Source of the DNA: Sinotaia quadrata
Taxonomy: Eukaryota > Mollusca > Gastropoda > Architaenioglossa > Viviparidae
DNA: 64,000 bases
Reading direction: 5' to 3'
NCBI GenBank assembly: GCA_028829895.1
Contig: CM054182.1
Location: 17,070,001 to 17,134,000, forward strand
The position numbers and the translations under genes are program-made. This document shows positions 54,901 to 64,000 of the stretch, piece after piece (the stretch's first letter is position 1; each line of letters opens with the position of its first letter). A model generated the notes under the pieces. It did no database searches. It was not told the DNA's origin and saw nothing but the letters and a program-made list of their open reading frames with translations.

Positions 54901-54989
54901 ACGGCATGCTTAGGAGGCTTGAAGTACATATGAATTCCAATATGGCTGTTTTCTTCTTGGATCGGGCGCATCATTTCGAACTTGGAAGC
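48442..54989 (-). CDS. Ankyrin-repeat protein with Ser/Asp-rich minisatellite region (5' end uncertain)
   Basis: Minus-strand exons 54989-54726, 53733-53506, 51043-49667 and 48711-48442 are all in phase 0 and join to 712 codons plus a stop. About five ankyrin repeats run across the first three exons (NSLFIAVLK|GHIQTAKYLLSHG; DYGYNVLIAALH; GRSVLLWACILGRPEQ|VKLLLKE; DGHTALHHAVISGNIDVVRLLV; GLTPYLHSKRLGYREIADHL). Junctions at exon borders restore canonical repeat spacing, which strongly supports the joins. A Ser/Pro-rich linker, about eleven 14-residue RAPRHKVSDSDSS-type repeats and a basic Lys/Ser-rich C-terminus follow. Ankyrin repeats bind proteins; the partner is unknown, and I do not recognise the orthologue. 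Upstream exons may be missing. Confidence 0.78.
48800..49085 (+). repeat. 28-bp tandem repeat, about ten copies
   Basis: Units of TATCCAACCATGCATCTATC plus TGTCCGTC, all in one orientation. Confidence 0.92.
49086..49380. other. Ankyrin gene last intron, single-copy part
   Basis: No feature beyond intron sequence; the short duplication AGATAGATGAAA/AGACAGATGAAAT is visible. Confidence 0.4.
49380..49690 (-). repeat. 62-66 bp array of exon-end and splice-site copies
   Basis: On the gene strand about seven units read TCTTTACCACAGCCAGGTAA then GCTGGCTACTTAATTGTGTC. Each carries a pyrimidine-AG acceptor-like site four bases before a GTAAGC donor. The first unit overlaps the proposed donor of the large ankyrin exon. 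Confidence 0.85.
49667..51043 (-). CDS. Ankyrin gene, large exon with 42-bp coding minisatellite
   Basis: The acceptor is CAATGCAG before GTGAAGCTGTTG; the proposed donor is CAT|GTAAGC at 49666. It has 459 codons in phase 0. It holds the last ankyrin repeats, a predicted helix (FERRKAVEIQTLEAINEAM), a Ser/Pro linker and about eleven 14-residue repeats rich in Ser and Asp. Reading on past the donor would add 62 codons made of intron repeats before a stop at 49478, a possible alternative C-terminus. Confidence 0.82.
49855..50335 (-). repeat. 42-bp coding minisatellite
   Basis: About eleven copies of a 42-bp unit inside the ankyrin-gene exon (plus strand TGTCAGAAACCTTGTGTCTG, GGAGCTCGTAGTGAACTATC). 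The unit length keeps the frame. Differences are mainly at Ser/Asp/Gly and Ile/Leu codons. Confidence 0.95.
51048..51617 (+). repeat. 80-bp minisatellite, seven near-identical copies
   Basis: The unit contains TCAGGTGCGACGTGAAAAGA, AACCGTGATCTTATGTATAC and CATCATACAGGTGTATTCAC. Starts at 51121, 51201, 51281 and onward show an exact 80-bp period. It begins within ten bases of the large ankyrin exon's acceptor. Confidence 0.96.
51680..51984 (+). repeat. CA-rich microsatellite complex
   Basis: CA runs mixed with ACAAACAAACAACACACACA units. The CACACA and VCVCV-type frames on both strands are artefacts. Confidence 0.95.
51985..52515. other. Ankyrin gene intron, single-copy part
   Basis: No feature recognised. 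Confidence 0.4.
52515..53040 (+). repeat. 77-bp tandem repeat followed by diverged copies
   Basis: The unit contains GTTCACTAACTAAACATCTA, CATACACCATACTGTATCTA and ACACACCTTAAGATATCGAC. Starts at 52517, 52594, 52671, 52748 and 52825 show the exact 77-bp period. Diverged copies follow to 53040. Confidence 0.94.
53205..53395 (+). repeat. 42-bp tandem repeat, four copies
   Basis: The unit contains GCAGCATATCTAGAGTTGAA and CAAATCTTCACCATTTGTA. Confidence 0.92.
53506..53733 (-). CDS. Ankyrin gene, second exon recognised
   Basis: The acceptor is TTTTCCTAG before GGGCATATTCAA and the donor is CAG|GTCAGG at 53505. It has 76 codons in phase 0, which complete one ankyrin repeat, encode the next and begin a third. 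Confidence 0.83.
54060..54770 (-). repeat. Satellite of about 50-58 bp derived from an exon end
   Basis: About thirteen diverged units; on the gene strand they read TTACAACAGTCTATTTATAG, CGGTACTCAAAGTCATTTAC. The copy at the 54.7-kb end is the 3' end of the ankyrin gene's 5' exon plus its GTAAGT donor. Confidence 0.82.
54726..54989 (-). CDS. Ankyrin gene, most 5' exon recognised
   Basis: It has 88 codons and ends AAA|GTAAGT at 54725. The 5' border may be the acceptor GTCAG before 54989. Alternatively the exon starts with an ATG at 55001, which has an in-frame stop upstream, and is then the first coding exon. It carries a diverged internal peptide repeat (KEQNTRNGF and KEQSARNGF, 24-27 residues apart) before the first ankyrin repeat. 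Its last codons lie in sequence that is amplified as a satellite in the following intron. Confidence 0.68.
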
Positions 54990-55690
54990 CTGACAATTCA
55001 TTGATGTCAAAATTACAGTAGAAACATTCTAAAATTAAATTAATGTCTTGGATATATCTGCCATAAACACAACATGGACAAACAATACATTTTTAGACAA
55101 AGAAGAAACAAATAACAATATAAATCAAAGGTTTTGAAGCAAGCATTTATTATTTATTACGGCAGCTAGAAGTACAGAATTCTTGGTCAAGGTAAGTACG
55201 GAATTCTGGGTCAAGCTTATGATTCAAAATAAATGCGGTTTGCTCATTACAACTGACAAGGTATTTGTCGTGAAAAGATCCACTCGCTTTGCGTACACAG
55301 TTTTAAAATGGCCACCTTACTGATTCCATTTATTTAACATCCCAGAGAATGCTGTGATCGTTTCATTAACAGGAATGTACGCATGCGTGACCAGTAAATG
55401 GTTTCCTATGTTCAGGGAAAAATTGTTTGACGTGTGAATGATTTTACTCTTTCGAATATGTTATAGAGCCACGCCCACTTGTATGTGGTATCGTACATTT
55501 GACCCAATCTGGGGTTCATGACCAAAAAGTTATATTTTCAACTTTTTGTAAAGTGAAAAATAAAAATGTGCATGAGCGAAAGCAGGTTACAAGAAATGAA
55601 TAGATTCCTAAAATGAAATGAAGCGGTTTGCACACTAAAGAAGAAGGCGGTGTTTCACAGCAGGATAGTAATATATATATATTCAATTTA
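54990..55690. other. Unassigned stretch upstream of the ankyrin gene
   Basis: No exon was recognised. A short direct duplication of AATTCTTGGTCAAG/AATTCTGGGTCAAG occurs at about 55180-55215. The gene's promoter could lie here if the ATG at 55001 is the start. Confidence 0.35.
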
Positions 55691-55968
55691 ACAGGAAGGA
55701 AGGTAAATGTTTAACAGGAAATAAGGTGAATGTTTAACAGGAAGGAAGGTAAATGTTTAACAGGAAGGAAGGTAAATGTTTAACAGGAAGGAAGGTAAAT
55801 GTTTAACAGGAAGGAAGGTAAATGTTTAACAGGAAAGTAGGTAAATGTTTAACAGGAAGGAAGGTAAATGTTTAACAGGAAAGTAGGTAAATGTTTAACA
55901 GGAAGGAAGGTAAATGTTTAACAGGAAGGAAGGTAAATGTTTAACAGGAAATAAGGTGAATGTTTCTC
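55690..55968 (+). repeat. 23-bp tandem repeat, twelve copies
   Basis: The unit is GTTTAACAGGAAGGAAGG plus TAAAT, with occasional AAAGTAGG or AATAAGGTG variants. Confidence 0.95.
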
Positions 55969-56354
55969 GCTGCTGATGTAACAAAATCCATTTTGGTTCT
56001 CTTCTCTCTGGACTACCACCGAGTCTTGTGAAGAAATTTCATTAGTCTCTGAGGTGGCTCTCCAGAAGTCCTTGAGATGGTCCTACATCTGACAGACGTA
56101 AAGGTCAAGGTCTTCGTGTGTATGAGCACACGTATTTCTGTACTGTTCACTTTTGTTATTTTTCTTTTTTTTGCTCTTTTGCTGTTAAGGAAGATTTATT
56201 ATTTCAATATAAGGATTCAGCATTTTGAGCTTCCATCTTTTCGATGAGATGATGGCCCTTTGGTGAGGTAATCCATAAGTTAACTCCCTTAGAGTCTGAC
56301 TGTCAGCAATAAGCTGATACAATACTATGTGAACAGGCCAGAAATTCTTGACAG

Positions 56355-56730
56355 CCAGCAGATTTCCAAGTGAATGAATGTGACACATAAGATAGGGCAA
56401 ATGGACTTCCAGGCGAACGAATCTGACACATAAGATAGGGCAAGTGGACTTCCAGACGAATGAATGTGACACGTAAGACAGGGCAAGTGGACTTCCAGGT
56501 AAATGAATATGACACACAAGACAGGACAAGCGGACTTCCTGGTGAATGAATGTGACACGTAAGAGGGCAAGTGGACTTCCTGGTGAATGAATGTGACACG
56601 TAAGAGGGCAAGTGGACTTCCTGGTGAATGGATGTGGCACATAAGATCAAAGTATGTGGACTTCCACGTGAATGACTATGACACATAAAGATAGAAAGTA
56701 AGTGGACTTCCACGTGAATGAATGTTTATT
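56355..56730 (+). repeat. Tandem repeat of about 41-46 bp, eight to nine copies
   Basis: Units of GGCAAGTGGACTTCCTGGTG plus AATGAATGTGACACGTAAGA. Open frames on the minus strand across it are repeat artefacts. Confidence 0.93.
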
Positions 56731-56867
56731 GCGAAGATTCACTAATGTTCACACAGCAAGCCATTTGCACTATTTGGCTGACGGAAGAAACCAAACGACA
56801 AAGGGTGCCTTGAGTGACCTGTATTTAGTGCCTTGAGGTCCAGGCCACATTAGATGTCTTTAGGCAT

Positions 56868-57030
56868 TTTATGTTTGGAAATCTGTATTCTAAATATCAT
56901 TGTGTATAGTTCCACAATAATGTCTAATTTCTATGTATGGCAGACAATATTCGAAATATCATTGTGTCTAGTTCCACAATAATGTCTAATTTCTATGTAT
57001 GGCAGACAATTTTCTAAATATCATTGTGTC
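56868..57030 (+). repeat. Tandem repeat of about 65 bp, 2.5 copies
   Basis: The unit contains AATATCATTGTGTCTAGTTC, CACAATAATGTCTAATTTCT and ATGTATGGCAGACAAT. Confidence 0.88.
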
Positions 57031-57377
57031 CACTTGTCTATTCCATCATGACCACTAAATAAATCTCAGAAGTCATACCAGTTTGATGAAATTCTCAAGG
57101 TCGACATTTTCTAAACTTCCGGCAGGAGAATGTATCTCTCTCTCTCTTTAAAATCCACCCGTATATCTATTCACCTATTCACTCATCCATCCATATTCAT
57201 CCGACCATCTATCTATCTATCTATCTATTCATAAAAGTTCTAAAAATCTAAAATCTAAAAGAAAAATATGAATATCATTATGATTACAAATATTTTTTCA
57301 TTATGTCTAGTCTTTAAAGGTTCACCGAGAGTTGAGACATTTTATTGGACAGTAATGGAACAGACTTGGCTAGAATA

Positions 57378-57420
<43 letters not shown>

Positions 57421-58235
57421 CAAAAATGTCCTCTCTGTGTGTGTTGTTTGTATTTATGTGTGTGTGAGTGTAAATAGGTTTCTACTTAGATTCCAGTATC
57501 TGAATGAATGTAAAGGAAATCTCCTTATTGAACTAATAAGTTCAGTCACGAATACGCATGAACGTACAGATCAGTAAGCGAACACAAACACGTCTTGTCA
57601 CTGATTCACTCTGCTAATTACAATTCAGAGATTTAGTGAAATGCATTTCAACTCTGCAATGTTGAGTCTGCCAAGAGCTTATAGCTGTAAAGCTACAAGT
57701 AATGTCCATTACGGTAGAAACATCAGACAAAGCCTTAAACTTATTCTATAGGTTTCAATCGTATATTAATCTTTGTCATTTCGCGTCATAAAATACTAAG
57801 GTGTAAAGTGTCTGTGACGTCAACATAACAATTTCGCCATATTCGCGAACTTGTCTATAATCCTTTGAGGTGTCACGGGTCTTAGGGTAAGGTGTCTGTG
57901 ACGTCAACAACACTTTTTCACCATATTCGCAGAGATGTCCTAATAATGTTCGTGTGCCTAGAAGTTTCATGTCCTTGTAATTTTCGTGTACCAAAGAGCG
58001 TAGTGTCAGGAGTTGGTGAAATAGAAATTATTTTGTCGTGAATAAGTGCACTGGATTCAGCACTCACACGGCATTTTCCTCTCAAGTATCAATCACTGGC
58101 TTACTAAAAGATGAAATATACTCCCCCCCCCCCCTAAAAAAAAATGAAACCTCACGCATCCACTGGCATTTGCTAACTTATTTAAATATACTCCAATCTG
58201 CATATTGGGATAGAACAAAAATAACAAACAAAAAT
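57031..58235. other. Unassigned stretch with microsatellites
   Basis: Holds TG repeats at about 57380-57420, a CCATCTAT run near 57200 and a C/A run at 58122-58144. Two 64-bp diverged units (TAAGGTGTCTGTGACGTCAA) lie at about 57800-57930. No gene recognised. Confidence 0.45.
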
Positions 58236-58239
58236 GACA

Positions 58240-58373
58240 CTCACATACACACAAACATACACATAAATACACATAAGCATTCACAAACACTAAACCAAGT
58301 AAACAAATAACAGCGGAGCAAGACGAAACACACACAAACTGAACCAAGTAAACATATAATAACGGAGCAAGAC

Positions 58374-58427
<54 letters not shown>

Positions 58428-58633
58428 CACACATAGAACCAAGTAAATATATAACAAAGGGCAAGATGACACACACACAAACACACAGCCTGAACAAAGT
58501 AAACATATAAATACGGGGCAAGACGACACACACACACACACACTGAAGCAAGGAAACATATAACAACTTAGCAAGACAACACACACACACACACACAGAG
58601 TCTGAATCAAGTAAATAACAACGGAGCAAGATG

Positions 58634-58692
<59 letters not shown>

Positions 58693-58745
58693 GTGAATCA
58701 AGTAAACATATAACAACGGAGCAAGACGATACACACCACAAAAAG
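58240..58745 (+). repeat. CA microsatellites with a shared 40-bp spacer
   Basis: Five to six CA runs alternate with AACCAAGTAAACATATAACA plus ACGGAGCAAGACGA, so this is a compound satellite. Cys/Val-rich frames on the minus strand are not genes. Confidence 0.93.
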
Positions 58746-59430
58746 CGAGCACTTAATATTGGGCTGTATCATCTTAAAGCAAACTGAAATTAAAAAATAT
58801 ATATATCGGGCTGTTATTAACAACTTAATTTTTAACGGATTGAGTTAGCAAAGCTAAGTGATATAAATTAATACCAGAATGTTCACAGTATTCATGATAC
58901 AAAAACAACAAAACACCAACATACCATTGTGAAGAAACGTGTGTGAAATAACTTGAGGTGAAAGTGTCAAGATGTTCTCTTTCCGGTGTCTTTCTAAATG
59001 CACATTTCAGTTTCGAGTCGAAAGTTTGGAAACAGAAACTCCGTATTTTAATAGTTGAGGGAGAAAGTGTTGTTCTCTACGGTCTTCAGTCAATAATGTA
59101 CGCTATATCATTATAGTCCACGCTGTGTCAACGTTTACAACACGCAGCTGACATTTTCTGCTGAATGAAATGTCTGTTCTGATGGGCGTTTTCACTATTT
59201 TCATTTTCTTTTTGATAAATCTTTGACTTTCTTAGTTAATGCCTGCGGCCTTGGTGGTGAAAGTTTGCTGGGTTTCCCTGTCAAGTGCACACGTTCAGAG
59301 TGAAAGTTTGAGCAAGAAAGTTTTGTTTGGCGAGGTTACTAAGATCACAACCAAGCCGCCAGGTGCTTTGAAGCCCTCGACACCTGACAGCTTCGTGTTT
59401 AGCAGTCAAACTTGAGTCTGCGGGTAGGTA
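58746..59430. other. Single-copy stretch upstream of a putative promoter
   Basis: No gene recognised. A minus-strand frame at 59281-59469 lacks motifs. Confidence 0.4.
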
Positions 59431-59433
59431 AGC

Positions 59434-59517
59434 AATGGGCGGGGTGCGGACGAGGAGTATAAAGCCCACTCACAAACACCAAAGAAAGCCCGGAAAGAGA
59501 GAGTCGACGAGTCAGTG
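59434..59517 (+). promoter_or_regulatory. Candidate core promoter with untranslated first exon
   Basis: A GC box (GGGCGGGG at about 59437) is followed by TATAAAG at 59458-59464. A start site would be expected near 59490, and a GTAAAC donor-like site lies at 59518. No coding exon was found downstream within the window, so the target gene is unknown. Confidence 0.35.
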
Positions 59518-59686
59518 GTAAACATGAATGTCACTTAAAGTCTATAGAGTTACCACTAAACAGAATATTCTAAAGTAGCCCGCTTGTAGAGCGAGAATAA
59601 CACTTTTAGTAAAAGTAGATTAGCTGTAGTTAGGTAAAGGTGGATTTTGTTCATGAAAAATGTTTATTGCAGGTTTGTTCAATAGG

Positions 59687-59717
<31 letters not shown>

Positions 59718-59986
59718 ATAAGAGGTGCGTTCAGTTACCCAGCTGACAGATAACGTGGCGTGTATCCCACATTAATGCACCCTAGCAAGGGTATTCTGTG
59801 ACCATAGATCTGTAGAGGTCTTGAATTGTTAAGCAGAAGATTAGTATGAGTGAGGGCAGAATATATAGTGGCATTGCTGTAAATAGTAAATTTAAGTATC
59901 GATACAAACTAGGAATACATTTCACCTCACCTATTCCACCTTTTACACATATATACACGCAAACATACGCAGCACATACACACAGC
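59518..59986. other. Unassigned stretch with a poly(A) run
   Basis: An uninterrupted A run of about 27 bases lies at 59689-59715. It may be the tail of a retroposed sequence, but no source was recognised upstream. Confidence 0.4.
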
Positions 59987-60157
59987 CAGAGGCGTAGCTA
60001 GGATATTTTGCGCCCGGGGACGAACTATAAAATTGGCGCCCCCCTCCCCTTATTCGCTTATTATAATGTAACGTTGTAAGCTTCATTTTGGCGCCCCTGT
60101 ACCTTGGCGCCCGAGGACATATGTACCTCTTGCTCCCCCACCCTAGCTATGCCTCTG
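59987..60157. mobile_element. hAT-type MITE with 8-bp target duplication
   Basis: A 171-bp insertion with terminal inverted repeats CAGAGGCGTAGCTAGG and CAGAGGCATAGCTAGG (15 of 16 match). It is flanked by CACACAGC at 59979-59986 and 60158-60165. Internal sequence is GC-rich (GGCGCCC). No coding capacity. Confidence 0.93.
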
Positions 60158-60165
60158 CACACAGC

Positions 60166-60531
60166 ATACCAAACGAGCAAACAAAACAGAACTGTTTCGA
60201 TCACAAAATTACAAGAGGAGAATATGCCATAAATAGATATAGAATTCCATTTCTAGTTATAATATGCCAGCCACTGACAATTCTTAACATTCATCAACAA
60301 AATTCTTCAATCATATCATTCAGCAGTAGAAAGATTGTAGAGAGGTTTGTGTGACAAATATTTTCAAGGACAGACAGTTTTAATCTGCAACATATTAACT
60401 CTTGCATATCCTCTATTAATTTCTTAAACAGAATTTAAAATTTGTGAATTTTCTATTTAGTAACTGTCCAAGATTGAGTGTTATTTTGTCCTGGAATACG
60501 TTTTTCGATTTTCAAATTGCTTCATGAAGAT
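60166..60531. other. Unassigned stretch
   Basis: AT-rich, no feature recognised. Confidence 0.4.
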
Positions 60532-61140
60532 TGTGACGCCAACGCCACCTTGTTAATGGTTATTATTATTGTTAATAATTAATTAATCATCCATAACTAA
60601 TTAAAAGTTATGAAAATCTTAAATTATGTTGTTAATAATTCTCCTACAGACACCACTTGTCTCTCTCACTTGGCGGATATGCGGGCGCTGTAAACGTTTT
60701 CTCTCTTCCACAAATTAAAGACAAACATTTACCGTCACACAATATTTCCGTAGGTGGAAAACCTTCTTACTAAAGGAGAAGACAAATCCGTCTTTAAACT
60801 ATACTTAGCGAGCCCCCTCCACCAACTGCCTTTCCAATTATGGTTATCAATATGTGTAAGAAGGTCAATAAATTTAACAACAATTAAATATGCATGTAAT
60901 AAATACAAAGGAAAACATTACTTGATATCAATATTTCCACGAAACATGTTTGAATAGTTTTAATACCTTTCAGTCATATATATCCTAAAACACAATTCAA
61001 CATAGCGTCAATACAAATTACAGGATAGTTCTTATCAGAGAATAGAAATGGAGCTATTGGAGATAAGCGATATTAGTTTCTATGTAACCTTGTCTAGGCA
61101 GAGCCACAATAGTCTTGTTGGATGCTTTTAACAACAAAGT
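60532..61140 (+). mobile_element. Dispersed repeat family, copy 3
   Basis: Begins TGTGACGCCAACGCCACC and follows copy 2 through the ACCTTGTCTAGGCA block, with gaps. It is truncated at about 61140, where a 57-bp tandem array starts. Confidence 0.85.
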
Positions 61141-61144
61141 CACA

Positions 61145-61415
61145 AGTTTATAGGAGAACAAACACACGACAGTGACGTCACAAGAGCATCTTCCCAAGAT
61201 AACTACAGGAGAACAAACACATGACAGTGACATCACAAGAGCGTCTTCCCAAGATAACTATAGGAGAACAAACACACGACAGTGACGTCACAAAAGCGTC
61301 TTCCCAAGATTACTATAGGAGAACAAACACACGACAGTGACGTCACAAAAGCGTCTTCCCAAGTAGGCTGTAGGAGAAAGAACACACGACCGTGACGTCA
61401 CAAGCACGGAAACAT
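61145..61415 (+). repeat. Tandem repeat of about 57 bp, five copies
   Basis: The unit contains TATAGGAGAACAAACACACG, ACAGTGACGTCACAA and GCGTCTTCCCAAGAT. Every unit includes TGACGTCA, the palindromic cAMP-response-element octamer. Confidence 0.94.
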
Positions 61416-61877
61416 GTCCAGACGCAGCACAAGGAAGAGAAAGACTCGACACGCGAAAGGTAAGCAGGCGTTTGAGTGACAGGCACTTTGCAAGTGGTAG
61501 ACAAGAGTGATCGGAAAGTGGGAACTGGGGACGTGAGGATCGATGTCTTAAATCACTTCTTCTTGTCAAGAAAGAATCGAGTTTGTGTACACAGTGCACA
61601 GCAATGGCAAAACTCTTTTACTTGAACAGAAGGAATGGAGTATGTGAACGGCTAGTAAGAAGTTTATGCCTTCGTGAAACAGTGCACACACACATATTGC
61701 ACGGAAATCCGACTTAAGACAACATACAGTCGACTTCACATTGTTTTGCGCCCAATTTCGACTTTAGACTAAAGCTCTGAACTTTCATATTTACCTGTAT
61801 CAGCTATGTGCGTTCTTCAACAAAGATTATCAAACAGATATGTACCAATTGGCGAAGAAATGAACACAAGACAACAT

Positions 61878-61912
<35 letters not shown>

Positions 61913-62375
61913 TAAATTACCAAGGTTTACAGTCATAAATTTAATATACGGATCGAACATAATCGATTGACAGTCTGAAATCGTAAGATTGTTTCACTGA
62001 GATTTGCACGATTTCCTAATCTTGCAGCAAACAGAAAAATAATTACATAATTAAACTATGCCGCAATAAATTATTTTTCAACAATATTATTATCGTTAAA
62101 GGGTTTCTTTTAAAATGCTGAATGACAATTATTAACATTAACAGCAATTTTTTTTGTGTTTTTAATCGTACACCTCGATTTCTTTGTTTAAATGCTGAAT
62201 GACAGTTATTAGCTATAGATAATTATCAACTAGTTTGCTGTATTTATAATTCCACACATCTTGACATCTTGTAGTTGCATTCAGCTTTATTTTGCCAGTC
62301 AGCAATGAATTTGCTTCAGATATAATGAATGCACTAGAATCAAAAGCTGCCAGCGCACGGAGACGGACATACCGT
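61416..62375. other. Unassigned stretch with a GATA microsatellite
   Basis: Eight to nine ATAG units at 61878-61912. A duplicated TAAATGCTGAATGACA/TAAAATGCTGAATGACA lies near 62110 and 62190. No gene recognised. Confidence 0.45.
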
Positions 62376-62640
62376 AAACACGCTCGCGCGTTCACGCGCC
62401 TCGTGTGCTCACCACTGGAAAGCCATTCCACGGCACGGTTCCCCGACGATGGAGACCAAAGAGTGAGGACAGACACCAGCCAATTAAAAGTTGGAGGACG
62501 GATGGACAAACGACAACACGCTAGCGCGTTCACGCGCTTCGCGTGCTCACCACAGGCAAGCGAGACCACGACACGGTTCCCCGACGATGGAGGCGGCCAA
62601 AGAGTGAGGACAGACACCAACAAATTAAACAACAAGTAAA
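62375..62640 (+). repeat. Two-copy GC-rich tandem duplication, about 137 bp
   Basis: Both copies contain GCGCGTTCACGCGC, CACGGTTCCCCGACGATGGA and AAAGAGTGAGGACAGACACC. The base composition stands out from the AT-rich surroundings. Confidence 0.88.
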
Positions 62641-63309
62641 AACACGGAATATAACCGCCAGCTCTACAGTCACCACCAACTACAAACTACAGACAACATA
62701 CTTCACTTCGCCAGATCGGAAGCTGATGGCGGTAAGACGCACAAAAGACGAAAATATTACACCGACTATTTAACTTTTCAACACTCTGCAAATCACGACT
62801 CTACTAAAATATAATACACAAAAGAGCAGCGGAATTCATGGGCACCAAGCTTGGTGAGTCTCAAACTTGCTGGGCTGGTGCCAAACACAAACACCAGCAC
62901 GCACAGGTGACTATGAAACGACCCTAAGAGAGGAAGAGGAAAAGGAAAACAAAGAAAAAAAGAAAAAAAAGATACCACACCCAATGCGCACGGCAACGGT
63001 CAGACATGGAGACACAACAACGCACGAACGCCACTCCACACCCTCCTTGAATACAAGAGATAGGAGGAAGGCCCCACAGGAATCTACCAACAACCGAAAA
63101 CATCGACAAGATGAAAAGTTCTAACGCAATCCCTGTGGGCGCATTGATATCGGAAATACATCAAAAGCTGCAAAAGGGAACTAACTAAGATATTTGACAC
63201 GGGTGTCCAATGACAGTTATGGTTCCTTCATACTTTTGAAGAAAATGCATAAATACGACTCACAGCCAAGATAATTTTGGCGCAGATGTGTGTAAATATA
63301 AATTGAGGG
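62641..63309. other. Unassigned stretch
   Basis: Frames at 62867-63124 on plus are Lys/Glu-rich low complexity. I could not support a gene, though a decayed retroelement is possible. Confidence 0.35.
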
Positions 63310-64000
63310 TGTGACGCCAACGTGACTTAATTAATGGTTATGATTATTAATTAATCGTCCATAACTAATTACAAGTGATGAAAATCTTAATTTATGTTAT
63401 TGACACCACTCGTCTCTCTCATGTGGCGGATATGCGGGTGCTGTAAATGTTTTCTCTCTTCCGCAACATTACTGAAAAACATTTACAGTCACATAATATT
63501 TCCAATGGTGGAAAACTTACAAAAGGAGAAGACAAATCCGTATTTAATCTATATTTAGTGAACCCCCATCCACCCACTTTCTTCTCCAACATATGTTTAT
63601 CAATATATGCAAGGTCAATAAATTTAACAATATATTTATAAAATCAATAATCAAATATACTTCAAATAAATAGAAGAAAAAAGTTTACTTGACATTAATA
63701 TTTCCACGAAATCTTGTTTGAATAATTTAAATATCTAGTGTATACATCAATGGAGTGCAGTGTATACCTTACACTTACACACTGAAGGAGACACCTCTCA
63801 TGTCTACCAAGATCGTAGCGGTCTATAATCAGTGAACAAAGAGATACAGATAGAACAAGGAAATGCTGCTTTTTCCCTGAAAAATATAATCAGGGAACAA
63901 ATGCTAAGTTTTCATTTTATTACCATTTAACTCCATTCTTTCTTACATTCAAGTCTCAATTAATAGTTTCCTGCAAAAGTATTTATTAGCCCGATACACA
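63310..64000 (+). mobile_element. Dispersed repeat family, copy 4 (runs off the window)
   Basis: Begins TGTGACGCCAACGTGAC and matches copy 2, but lacks about 290 bp that copy 2 has at 44105-44395. It continues through TATAATCAGGGAACAAATGC and CTCCATTCTTTCTTACATTC to the window end. Confidence 0.85.

Noticed and set aside
56185..56713. Three overlapping minus frames of 105-151 codons
   Set aside because: They are translations of a 41-46 bp tandem repeat; the repeated HSPGSPLAL peptides track the DNA unit.
62867..63124. Lys/Glu-rich plus frame
   Set aside because: Low-complexity A-rich sequence with no domain; I could not link it to a retroelement protein with confidence.

Overview
The window looks like part of the nuclear genome of an invertebrate animal, most likely a lophotrochozoan and possibly a gastropod mollusc. 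The support is split genes with GT-AG introns, proteins recognisable as animal MRPS7 and LRRC14, many retrotransposon and MITE relics, and a very high load of minisatellites. The species cannot be fixed from sequence alone, and the mollusc assignment is an impression.

Layout. 1-10 kb: almost wholly tandem repeats, with one relic of a dispersed repeat fused to a decayed Ty3/gypsy reverse-transcriptase fragment (7.7-8.3 kb). 10.4-19.8 kb: MRPS7 (mitochondrial ribosomal protein uS7m), minus strand, six exons that join into 231 codons. 20.4-36.2 kb: LRRC14 (PRAME-family leucine-rich-repeat protein), plus strand, five exons that join into 534 codons. The two genes are head to head with 610 bp between start codons, so they probably share a promoter region. 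LRRC14 intron 1 holds a complete, apparently very young LTR retrotransposon (22136-30716, minus strand), and intron 3 holds an older truncated LTR of a related family.

The retrotransposon is the most unusual object. It has 1737-bp LTRs with one difference seen between them, a 5-bp target duplication, a primer-binding-site candidate, a polypurine tract and one uninterrupted 1504-codon gag-pol frame. Its pol domain order is protease, integrase, reverse transcriptase, RNase H. That is the Ty1/copia-like order on a Ty3/gypsy-type polymerase, as known from Gmr1-like elements, and a long charged coiled coil is fused to the front of Gag.

36-48 kb: mostly minisatellites, including a satellite present in both orientations (37.3-38.9 kb), a 36-bp array (41 kb), a probable solo LTR inserted in a tandem array (43.7-45.1 kb) and a hAT-type MITE (46.35 kb). 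48.4-55 kb: an unnamed minus-strand ankyrin-repeat gene (four exons seen, all phase 0), with a 42-bp minisatellite inside its coding sequence. Two further arrays appear to be amplified copies of its own exon ends and splice sites. 55-64 kb: more tandem repeats, CA microsatellites, a possible plus-strand core promoter at 59.44 kb, a second hAT-type MITE at 59.99 kb and two more copies of the dispersed repeat.

MRPS7 acts in mitochondrial translation. LRRC14 homologues act as CUL2 ubiquitin-ligase receptors and damp NF-kB signalling. Nothing in the sequence ties the two functionally beyond their shared promoter region. No bacterial-type operon, CRISPR array or convincing RNA gene was found.
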